Source: an uncultured Corynebacterium sp. (lineage in GTDB: Bacteria > Actinomycetota > Actinomycetes > Mycobacteriales > Mycobacteriaceae). Taken from it: a stretch of 7,591 nt of DNA. The notes beneath the pieces were generated by a model that did no database searches, was not told the origin of the DNA, and saw only the letters and a list, made by a program, of their open reading frames with translations. Positions 1 to 5,612 of the stretch are shown piece after piece (the first letter of the stretch is position 1; the number at the start of each line of letters is the position of its first letter). The position numbers were made by a program, and so were the translations under genes. The stretch lies in NCBI GenBank assembly GCA_945631445.1, contig CALZCR010000071.1, positions 1-7,591 on the forward strand, read 5' to 3'.

Positions 1-1029
1 GGTGATCTCGTCGATGTAGCCGACGTAGTCTTCCTGCGGGAACTCGTTGGAGTAATTGCCGTCCTCGCCCGGGTACTCGGAGGCGACGGTGACGATGATT
101 TCGAAGGCCGGGATGATCGGCTGTTCATCGAGCGGCTGGTAGTTCTCCACGTGGGCGGCCACCCGGTCGACGGCCTCGACCGGGGGCTGCTCGCCCATGA
201 CGCCGAGGGCGCTGCCGGAGGGGTGCCCGTAGAAGGCGATCATCCGGCGGCCCGGGAAGACCAGCCCGCCGCCGCCCGGCAATTCGCCGTTGGCGGCCAG
301 GTCGACGCGTTCGGCGTAGTCTTCGCTGCTGCCGAACTGGGCGCCGAGCGCGATCGTGTCCCCGTTTTGGACCAGTTCCATGGACTCGGAGGTGATCCGC
401 GGGTCCGGGTACGACAGGAGGTGCACCTCGCCGCCGGCGGCCTTGGCGGTGGCCACCGACGCCGGGGAGGAAGCGTCAGTGACCAGGATCGGCGGCAGCG
501 AGACCGGGTGGTCCGCACCGGTGGCCTCCAGGGCGGCGATCTGTTCGACGACCTCGGCGTGGGTCGAAGCAGCGGCGTCGCTGCCTTCCGCTTCTTCCTC
601 AGCGGCCTCGCCCGGGGTGATCTCCACGTCCGGGACCTCCAGGCCGGCGGTCTCCCCGTAGGCGAGGATCTCCCCGGCCCCGAGTCGCTCGGCCTCGGCG
701 GCGATGTCTTCGCCGTTGTCGCCGGTGAACAGCACCATCGGTGCGCTGCGTTCCACGGCGGCCTGGGCGGCGGCGAGTTGGTTGTCGTAGTCGCGGTCAG
801 CGACCACGAGAGCGTCGGCTTCTTCGAAGAAGCGGGTGGAGACCTCCACGCCGCTGCCGTCGGCGTCCGCGACGGTCTCGGGGCCGTCGGTCTCCAGGGT
901 GTGCGCCTGGTCCTCTGACCCGGGGGCGGAGGCGGTGTTTTCCTGATTGTCTTCGGCGGCGTCAGTGCATGCGGTCAGCGTAAGGCCAACGGCGACTGCG
1001 GCGGTCACCGCGGTGATTCTGGTGAACAG
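1..1029 (-). CDS. Lipoprotein with CWB2-like domain and C-terminal FYGHP domain (3' end outside window)
   Basis: Open for 343 codons to the window edge with no stop. A predicted lipoprotein: a short n-region with one Arg (R4), a hydrophobic core and lipobox LTAC with the lipidated Cys at 21. An acidic linker follows (about 22-60). Residues 64-125 (FF at 67-68, RLGA at 115-118) resemble a cell-wall-binding-repeat-2-type alpha/beta fold, and a second block spans about 178-235 (GGEV 199-202, IALGAQF 226-232). After a Gly-rich hinge (252-255), residues 256 onward (GRRMIAFYGHP, GVMGEQ, PAFEIIVTVAS) match, as I recall, an extracellular actinobacterial domain of unknown activity. No ATG, GTG or TTG lies in frame between the upstream TGA (1050-1052) and GTG at 1008, which would leave almost no signal peptide. 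CTG at 1029 has GGAGGG 8 nt upstream and restores a normal signal peptide. It is homologous to the lipoprotein at 4689-5612. Function unknown; probably cell-envelope. Confidence 0.85.
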   Translation of the reverse strand, partial: MFTRITAVTAAVAVGLTLTACTDAAEDNQENTASAPGSEDQAHTLETDGPETVADADGSGVEVSTRFFEEADALVVADRDYDNQLAAAQAAVERSAPMVLFTGDNGEDIAAEAERLGAGEILAYGETAGLEVPDVEITPGEAAEEEAEGSDAAASTHAEVVEQIAALEATGADHPVSLPPILVTDASSPASVATAKAAGGEVHLLSYPDPRITSESMELVQNGDTIALGAQFGSSEDYAERVDLAANGELPGGGGLVFPGRRMIAFYGHPSGSALGVMGEQPPVEAVDRVAAHVENYQPLDEQPIIPAFEIIVTVASEYPGEDGNYSNEFPQEDYVGYIDEIT

Positions 1030-1038
1030 GACTCTTGC

Positions 1039-1044
1039 CCTCCA
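1039..1044 (-). promoter_or_regulatory. Ribosome-binding site deciding the CTG start
   Basis: On the minus strand the string GGAGGG is followed by CAAGAGTC and then CTG at 1029-1027. An 8-nt spacing to a strong Shine-Dalgarno core is ideal. The only ATG nearby, just before GGAGGG, is out of frame with the lipoprotein. This makes CTG the most economical start. Confidence 0.6.
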
Positions 1045-1097
1045 TCTGGGGTCGGATCATGCTAGGACGTATGTGCAGGTCACGGCGGTCATGCCAT

Positions 1098-1128
1098 GGA
1101 AAATCGGCTTTTCCTCAAGGAAAAAGCC
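1098..1128 (-). terminator. Rho-independent terminator-like hairpin
   Basis: On the minus strand, GGCTTTTTCC pairs with GGAAAAGCC across a TTGA loop, with one extra T bulged. The 3' arm is followed by GATTTTCC, which supplies a short T-run. The polarity fits transcripts coming from leuB, or a small RNA between leuB and here, and it would insulate the downstream lipoprotein gene. Confidence 0.6.
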
Positions 1129-1237
1129 ACTGTCAGCACAGAGTACTCAAAACTTTGGGGCTACTTGGCTTCGACAGGCGTGGGGTGGGACCTTGTTCTG
1201 CCAGGGACGCAAGGAGATATGGCACGCACACGTGATG

Positions 1238-1273
1238 CTTCAGGCCGGAACGGACGTCCGTTCCGGCCTGAAG
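1238..1273. repeat. Perfect 36-bp palindrome (18 bp + 18 bp, no spacer)
   Basis: The left arm 1238-1255 (cttcaggccggaacggac) is the exact reverse complement of 1256-1273. As RNA it would fold into a stem of about 16 bp with an ACGT loop. Neither strand has a proper T-run after it: the minus side continues CATCACG and the plus side TGATTTACG. It may act as an mRNA 3'-end stabiliser or terminator for leuB, or as a protein-binding or mobile-element-derived palindrome. Confidence 0.75.
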
Positions 1274-1296
1274 TGATTTACGTGCCGACGTCTGGG

Positions 1297-1318
1297 CGTC
1301 GACGGTCAATGGTCGACG
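1297..1318. repeat. 7-bp inverted repeat with 8-nt loop
   Basis: cgtcgac (1297-1303) and gtcgacg (1312-1318) are reverse complements separated by ggtcaatg. It lies about 20 nt after the leuB stop. It overlaps by two bases, and so excludes, the neighbouring hairpin at 1317-1335. No T-run follows on the minus strand. Confidence 0.5.
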
Positions 1319-1335
1319 GAGGTCTCCAGCCTCCG
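1317..1335. repeat. 6-bp hairpin directly after leuB stop
   Basis: cggagg (1317-1322) and cctccg (1330-1335) pair across a 7-nt loop, starting 2 nt past the leuB stop codon. It is GC-rich but lacks a T-run. It could be part of the 3' end structure of the leuB mRNA. Confidence 0.45.
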
Positions 1336-1337
1336 GC

Positions 1338-2357
1338 CTAACCCCGCAAAGCGGCGGCGATGCGGTCGCCGACCTCGGTGGTCTTGACGTCCTCACCGGA
1401 GTGCTCGGTGACGTCTGCCGCGACGGCGTCCTCGATGCGGCGGGCGTTGTCTTCGTCGTCCAGGTGGCGCAGCATCAGGGCGAGCGACAGGATCGTCGCG
1501 CGCGGGTCGGCGACGCCCTGGCCCGCGATGTCCGGGGCGGAGCCGTGGACCGGCTCGAACATCGACGGGTTGGCCTTGGTGGCGTCGATGTTGCCGGAAG
1601 AAGCCAGACCGATGCCGCCGGTGACCGCGCCGGCCAAGTCGGTGAGGATGTCGCCGAAGAGGTTGTCGGTGACGATGACGTCGTAACGCGACGGGTCGGT
1701 GACCATGTAGATGGTCGCGGCGTCGATGTGGTGGTAATCGACGGTGACCTCCGGGTATTCGGCGGCGACCTCGTCGACGGTGCGCTGCCACAGGTCACCG
1801 GCGTTGACCAGGACGTTCTTCTTGTGCACCAGGGTCAGGTGCTTGCGGCGGCCCATGGCGCGCTCGAAGGCGTCGCGCACGACGCGCTCCGCGCCGAAAC
1901 GGGTGTTCTGGGAGACCTCGGAAGCGACCTCGTGGGGGGTGTTCTTGCGCAGCACACCACCGTTGCCGGCGTAGAGTCCCTCGGTGCCTTCGCGGACGAC
2001 GACGAAGTCGATCTCACCCGGCTCGCTCAACGGGGACGTCGAGGACGGGTAGAGCTTGGACGGACGCAGGTTGACGTGGTGATCCAAGGCGAAACGCAGC
2101 TTCAGCAGCAGCTCGCGTTCCAGCAGGCCGGGGGCGACCTTGCCCGGGGCACCGATCGCGCCGAGCAGGATCGCGTCGTGGCCCCGCAGTGCGGCCAGGT
2201 CTTCGTCGGTGAGGACGTCGCCGGTCTTCAGGTAGCGTTCCGCGCCGAGGTCAAACTGGGTCTCCTCGACGTCGTCGCGCACGGCGCGCAGGACCTTGAG
2301 TGCTTCCGCGGTGACCTCGGGGCCGATGCCGTCTCCACCGATAACTGCAAGTTTCAT
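1338..2357 (-). CDS. leuB: 3-isopropylmalate dehydrogenase
   Basis: Catalyses NAD-dependent oxidative decarboxylation of 3-isopropylmalate to 2-ketoisocaproate, the third step of leucine biosynthesis, in the cytosol. At 339 residues it is about the size of the C. glutamicum enzyme. Visible motifs: GDGIGPEV (8-15); substrate arginines R88, R98 and R122; Y129 in REGTEGLY; catalytic K179 in HKKNV; metal-binding D212, D236 and D240 in HIDAATIY and [11 protein letters not shown]; and the adenine-binding loop [12 protein letters not shown] (268-279). All the expected catalytic residues are present. The ATG at 2357 gives the family N-terminus [15 protein letters not shown] and is preceded by AAAGGA about 11 nt upstream. 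It follows the small gene at 2447-2944 by 89 nt, so it may be read both from serA and from its own promoter. In C. glutamicum, leuB is a known target of the IclR-type regulator LtbR (recalled, not shown here). Confidence 0.97.
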   Translation of the reverse strand: MKLAVIGGDGIGPEVTAEALKVLRAVRDDVEETQFDLGAERYLKTGDVLTDEDLAALRGHDAILLGAIGAPGKVAPGLLERELLLKLRFALDHHVNLRPSKLYPSSTSPLSEPGEIDFVVVREGTEGLYAGNGGVLRKNTPHEVASEVSQNTRFGAERVVRDAFERAMGRRKHLTLVHKKNVLVNAGDLWQRTVDEVAAEYPEVTVDYHHIDAATIYMVTDPSRYDVIVTDNLFGDILTDLAGAVTGGIGLASSGNIDATKANPSMFEPVHGSAPDIAGQGVADPRATILSLALMLRHLDDEDNARRIEDAVAADVTEHSGEDVKTTEVGDRIAAALRG

Positions 2358-2395
2358 GGTGTGGGATATCCTTTCTCACCTACTGGGTTGGACTC

Positions 2396-2401
2396 ATCCT
2401 A
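2396..2401 (-). promoter_or_regulatory. Candidate extended -10 of leuB
   Basis: The minus strand reads TGCTAGGAT, giving an extended -10 (TG-n-TAGGAT) with four of six TATAAT matches. A start near 2389 would leave a leader of about 32 nt. The -35 position, about 2419-2424, is CCCCTC and does not match a consensus; it lies inside the palindrome at 2413-2426. Weak prediction. Confidence 0.3.
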
Positions 2402-2412
2402 GCAGCGAGTGC

Positions 2413-2426
2413 CGCCCCGAGGGGCG
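2413..2426. repeat. GC-rich palindrome upstream of leuB
   Basis: cgcccc (2413-2418) and ggggcg (2421-2426) are reverse complements separated by ga. A second pair, gtgcc (2409-2413) and ggcac (2438-2442), partly encloses it. No T-run follows on the transcribed strand. It sits in the gap before leuB, where it could be an operator or a weak terminator of the serA transcript. Confidence 0.4.
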
Positions 2427-2446
2427 AGAGGCGGGCAGGCACTTCC

Positions 2447-2944
2447 TCAGCACACCTCGTCCCACTCCCCCGGCCGCGCCAGCAGATGCGCCACCGCGGA
2501 GTCATACGTTCCCAGAACCACAACCCCAGGGTCGTCCAGCCACTCCCAGCCGACGTCCGAGTCACGGAACCGGACCTCGCGGGAGGCGTCTACGAGACTG
2601 ACCGTCACCTGTACCGGCTCCCCCGTCACCAGCGACTCGCCCCGAGTGAGCCGCCACCCGTCCGGTGCGGGCGCCCCCAGCCCAAAGACCTGTGCCCCAG
2701 ACACGGGCGCAACGGCCTGCCCGGTCACGACGTCATACGTGGCTGCGTCGTCACCGCCGGAGCGGACCACGACGCGGTCGTACTCGGCGTCGCAGCCATG
2801 CACGAAAACAGAAACGGTGCCGTCCTCCCCCACGTGTACGCCCGATCGGCCCACATACGTGGGCGTAGGCCACAGGGGGACGGACAGCACCGCCACCACG
2901 GCAGCGGCGAAGACTCCCAGTCCCGCCGCTTTCAGCCAGTTCAC
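2447..2944 (-). CDS. Small membrane-anchored protein of unknown function
   Basis: 165 residues. I do not recognise the family. An N-terminal hydrophobic stretch (about residues 4-25, LKAAGLGVFAAAVVAVLSVPLW) is likely a single membrane anchor or an uncleaved signal. There is no lipobox Cys. The remainder (about 140 residues) is acidic, rich in Val and Gly, and probably beta-rich and extracytoplasmic. It has only two Cys: C51 (HGCDAEYD) and the C-terminal residue C165, which could form a disulfide. The start is GTG at 2944, immediately after the serA stop (TAG then GTG, no gap). No strong Shine-Dalgarno is visible, only GGA 8 nt upstream, so translation is probably coupled to serA. A small gene between serA and leuB also occurs, as I recall, in C. 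glutamicum, which would favour a real gene. No role in serine or leucine synthesis can be inferred. Confidence 0.75.
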   Translation of the reverse strand: MNWLKAAGLGVFAAAVVAVLSVPLWPTPTYVGRSGVHVGEDGTVSVFVHGCDAEYDRVVVRSGGDDAATYDVVTGQAVAPVSGAQVFGLGAPAPDGWRLTRGESLVTGEPVQVTVSLVDASREVRFRDSDVGWEWLDDPGVVVLGTYDSAVAHLLARPGEWDEVC

Positions 2945-4528
2945 CTAGTCCAGGGAGACCTGGAAGGACTCGGCCTTGATCTTCTCGGCGATGGCCTTCT
3001 CCAGGTCCGCCGGGACCTCGGACTCGACGCGCAGGATCAGGGTCGCGCCGTCTCCCTTGGCCGCCTGGGTCAAGGCGGCGGCCTCAATGTTGATGCCGTT
3101 GACGCCCAGCTCGGAGGCGACCGTGCCCAGTGCGCCCGGGGCGTCGGTGTAGGAGAAGAAGATGTTGCGTCCCTCGGCGCGCAGATCGACGCCGCGGCCG
3201 TTGATGCGCACGAGCTTCTCCACGCGCTCCAGACCCGTCAGGGCGCCGGCGACGGCGACGGAGTTGCCGTTGGCGGCCACCAGCTTGACCTCCAGCACCG
3301 AGCGGTGGGTGATCGACTCGGTGGCCGTGGTCGTCTTGTACGCCAGGCCGCGCTGCTCGGCGACCTGCGGGGCGTTGACGAAGGTCACGGACTCGTCGGT
3401 GGTGCCGGTGAACAGGCCGCGCACCGCGGACAGGCCCAGCACGTCGACCTCTTCGGTGGAGAGCTCGCCGCGGGCGACGGCCTCGAGGCTGACCGGGGTG
3501 CCGTCGAGGAGCTTGCCGGCGATCAGGCCGAGCTTGCGGGACAGGTCGAGCCAGGAGGAGACTTCCTCGCCGACCTTGCCGCCGGAGACGTTGACGGCGT
3601 CGGCGACGAACTCGCCGCGCAGGGCCTTGAGCACGCTGTCGGCGACGTCGGTGCCGGCACGGTCCTGGGCCTCAACGGTAGAAGCGCCCAGGTGCGGGGT
3701 GACCACGACTTCCTCCAGCCCGAAGAGCGGGGAGTCGGTGCACGGCTCGGTCTCGTAGACGTCGAAGCCGGCGCCGCGGATGTGGCCGGAGGAAATCGCG
3801 TCGGCGAGCGCCTGCTCGTCGACCAGGCCGCCGCGGGCGGCGTTGATGATGATCTGGCCCTTCTTGGACTTGGCCAGCAGCTCCGCGTTGAACATGCCCG
3901 CGGTCTCGGTGGTCTTCGGCAGGTGGATCGTCACGAAGTCGGCGCGGCCCATGAGCTCGTCCAACTCGACCAGCTCGACGCCGAGCTGGGCGGCGCGGGC
4001 CGGGTTGGCGTACGGGTCGTAGGCGATGATGGTGGTCTCGAAGGCGGCGAGGCGGTGCGCGAACAGCTGGCCGATGTGGCCGAAGCCGACGATGCCGACG
4101 GTCTTGCCGAAGATCTCGACGCCCTTGAAGGAGGAACGCTTCCACTCCGCGTCGCGCAGGGTCTTGTCCGCGGCCGGGATCTGGCGGGCGGTGGACAGCA
4201 GCAGGGCGACGGCGTGCTCGCAAGCGGAGTGGATGTTCGAGGTCGGGGCATTGGCGACCATCACGCCGAATTCAGTGGCGGCCTCGATGTCGACGTTGTC
4301 CAGGCCCACGCCGGCACGGCCGACGATCTGCAGCTTCGGAGCCGCTTCGAGAACCTCACGGTCGACCGTCGTCGCCGAGCGCACCAGCAGCGCGTCAGCC
4401 TCCGGAACCGCGGCGAGCAGCTCCTGGCGGTTCGGACCGTCCACCCAACGTACCTCGACTGCGTCTCCTAAGGCGTCGACGGTGGACTGGGCGAGTTTGT
4501 CGGCGATGAGAACGACGGGCTTGCTCAC
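2945..4528 (-). CDS. serA: D-3-phosphoglycerate dehydrogenase (type I, ACT domain)
   Basis: Oxidises 3-phosphoglycerate to 3-phosphohydroxypyruvate with NAD, the first committed step of serine biosynthesis. 527 residues, the long actinobacterial form. Visible: substrate-domain motif GRAGVGLDNVD (70-80), NAD-binding GFGHIG (148-153) with D171 selecting NAD, and catalytic R232 (NAARGG), E261 and H279 (PHLGAST). An intervening allosteric-type domain lies at about 310-445, and a C-terminal ACT domain of about 75 residues begins near FSYTDAPGALG. The ACT and intervening domains are the usual sites of serine and phosphate/substrate control in this class. I chose GTG at 4528 because GCAGGAGAG lies 7 nt upstream and the product begins MSKPVVLIADKLAQS, as in the C. 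glutamicum enzyme. An in-frame ATG at 4555 would add nine residues but has no Shine-Dalgarno. It leads directly into the gene at 2944. Confidence 0.97.
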   Translation of the reverse strand: MSKPVVLIADKLAQSTVDALGDAVEVRWVDGPNRQELLAAVPEADALLVRSATTVDREVLEAAPKLQIVGRAGVGLDNVDIEAATEFGVMVANAPTSNIHSACEHAVALLLSTARQIPAADKTLRDAEWKRSSFKGVEIFGKTVGIVGFGHIGQLFAHRLAAFETTIIAYDPYANPARAAQLGVELVELDELMGRADFVTIHLPKTTETAGMFNAELLAKSKKGQIIINAARGGLVDEQALADAISSGHIRGAGFDVYETEPCTDSPLFGLEEVVVTPHLGASTVEAQDRAGTDVADSVLKALRGEFVADAVNVSGGKVGEEVSSWLDLSRKLGLIAGKLLDGTPVSLEAVARGELSTEEVDVLGLSAVRGLFTGTTDESVTFVNAPQVAEQRGLAYKTTTATESITHRSVLEVKLVAANGNSVAVAGALTGLERVEKLVRINGRGVDLRAEGRNIFFSYTDAPGALGTVASELGVNGINIEAAALTQAAKGDGATLILRVESEVPADLEKAIAEKIKAESFQVSLD

Positions 4529-4688
4529 GTGAGTACTCTCCTGCTCTTTTGACATAGGTTTATCGATGCCAATCTATTTCGTGCACCGATTGCCCGTCAC
4601 TTTATCCTGTGCCCCACCCCGTCGCGGTATCGCTACCCGTTTTCGGGGCGGGAGGCCACCTGCGGGCGCGCGACCATGTCCGGGCCCG
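4529..4688. other. 160-nt intergenic region upstream of serA
   Basis: Separates the lipoprotein stop (4689-4691) from serA. It contains the serA ribosome-binding site (AGGAGAG just upstream of GTG), a candidate promoter, and small imperfect inverted repeats such as ggta-tcgc-tacc (4626-4637) and cccg-tttt-cggg. None has a T-run, so I cannot call a terminator for the lipoprotein transcript. Confidence 0.6.
4571..4600 (-). promoter_or_regulatory. Candidate serA promoter
   Basis: The -10 TAGATT (4571-4576) fits the corynebacterial TANANT pattern. The -35-like GTGACG (4595-4600) matches four of six TTGACA positions, with an 18-nt spacer. The predicted start near 4564 would give a leader of about 35 nt that excludes the upstream ATG at 4555 only narrowly. 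Based on motif reading only. Confidence 0.4.
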
Positions 4689-5612
4689 TCACAGCGCTTC
4701 CTCGGCCGCCGCTTCCGCTTCCCGGATCGCCCGCGACAACGCCGGCCCCGAGACGAACTCCTCTCCGAGCGCGATCAGGGGGCGGTCCGCCATCCCGACC
4801 ATGGCTGCCAACCCCCGCTCCGTCGCCCGGGGATTCGCTTCCGGCACGACCCGGACCTCGGCGCCGAAACTACGGGCGTTGGCCACCGCCGCGATCTGTG
4901 ACGCCGGGGTGGCCACCACCAGCGGCCCCTGTTGTGCGTCACGTCGTGAGGCGATCGGGAAGGCCGGCAGGTCAGCGGCTGGTCTGAGCTCCATCTCCTC
5001 CCACCCCGAGGTCAGCTCCACCGGAGTCACGCCGTCCAAGTTGGACACAGAATGCACCATGACCTCCGGGTCTCCGACCACGACCTCGGTGAAGCGGTGC
5101 GCCGTCAGCTCCCCCAGCGCGCTGAGCGTGCCCGGGTCGCGGATCACGGTGGTCTCGCCCACCGCCGCGGCCAGCCCCACCTGCCCGACGGTCAGCACCC
5201 GACTGGCCCCCAGCCGGGTGATCTCGTTGACCACGTCGGTATGGGTCTCCGGGGTGTAGGTGAGCACCGGGGCGTGCGTGAACACCGCCAGCGACGCCGC
5301 CCGCAATTGGGGCGCGTCGGCGGCGGCCGCGACGATCACGGTCACCGACGAGGAAAAGAACAATTCCGAGGAAGCGGTGCCGGACGGGTCGTCGAGCACG
5401 GTCGGACGTGCCGGGAAACGGTCGGCGACGTCGCGGCTGCGGTTGTCGGCGCGCAGCTCCGCCAGCGACCGCGCACCGGACGGCGCCGGGGTGCCGGTGA
5501 CCGTCACCCGCGGATCCGGGGGCGGCTCCAGATAACCCGGCACGCAGCCGGCGAGTAGTCCGACCGCCAGCACCGCCGCCGCAGCGGACAGGGTTTTAGC
5601 CCGCGAAGGCAT
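4689..5612 (-). CDS. Lipoprotein, CWB2-like, overlapping the DUF262 gene
   Basis: 307 residues. The signal peptide MPSRAKTLSAAAAVLAVGLLAGC carries a textbook lipobox (LLAGC, lipidated C23), so the protein is probably anchored outside the membrane. A Pro-rich linker follows (about 25-50). Two alpha/beta blocks can be seen: about 80-145 (FF 85-86, RLGA 133-136) and about 228-300 (GAEV 249-252, IALGEEF 279-285). Both align with the lipoprotein at 1-1029, and the first resembles cell-wall-binding repeat 2 units. It lacks the FYGHP C-terminal domain of that paralogue and ends in an Ala/Glu-rich helix. The ATG at 5612 overlaps the last 17 nt of the DUF262 gene in another frame and has GGAAGG 5 nt upstream, so translation is likely coupled. 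Function unknown; a cell-envelope role is inferred from location only. Confidence 0.88.
   Translation of the reverse strand: MPSRAKTLSAAAAVLAVGLLAGCVPGYLEPPPDPRVTVTGTPAPSGARSLAELRADNRSRDVADRFPARPTVLDDPSGTASSELFFSSSVTVIVAAAADAPQLRAASLAVFTHAPVLTYTPETHTDVVNEITRLGASRVLTVGQVGLAAAVGETTVIRDPGTLSALGELTAHRFTEVVVGDPEVMVHSVSNLDGVTPVELTSGWEEMELRPAADLPAFPIASRRDAQQGPLVVATPASQIAAVANARSFGAEVRVVPEANPRATERGLAAMVGMADRPLIALGEEFVSGPALSRAIREAEAAAEEAL

Larger units (their letters stand above)
1030..1337. other. 308-nt non-coding gap between leuB and the CTG-start lipoprotein
   Basis: No convincing gene is present. Short open frames exist on both strands, but they lack a ribosome-binding site at a usable distance or are created by the palindrome. 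In minus-strand order after leuB the gap holds: a 6-bp hairpin (1317-1335), a 7-bp hairpin (1297-1318), a perfect 36-bp palindrome (1238-1273), about 110 nt of unassigned sequence, a terminator-like hairpin (1106-1128), and the leader of the lipoprotein gene. I could not identify a convincing promoter for that gene; TACGTC and TAGCAT near 1057-1071 are weak candidates. Confidence 0.7.

Noticed and set aside
151..918. Long plus-strand open frame opposite the first lipoprotein
   Set aside because: It is the antisense of a supported minus-strand gene with lipobox and homologous blocks. The product is Gly/Val/Arg-rich low-complexity typical of antisense frames in high-GC DNA.
1157..1190. ggggctac...ggcttcgacagg resembles the 5' end of tmRNA (ssrA)
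   Set aside because: A tmRNA would need about 300 or more further bases with a tag reading frame and a tRNA-like 3' end, which would fall inside leuB. No such end is present, so the likeness is short and probably chance.
1096..1341. Plus-strand ORF of 81 codons in the leuB downstream gap
   Set aside because: No good ribosome-binding site. It runs through the palindrome and into the leuB stop, and the product has no recognisable motif. Best read as chance.
2486..4471. 661-codon plus-strand open frame opposite serA
   Set aside because: The minus strand encodes full SerA with all catalytic residues. The plus-frame product is a Gly/Asp/Val-rich shadow.
4626..4637. Small inverted repeat ggta-tcgc-tacc as a terminator of the lipoprotein gene
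   Set aside because: Only four base pairs and no T-run; not enough to call a terminator.
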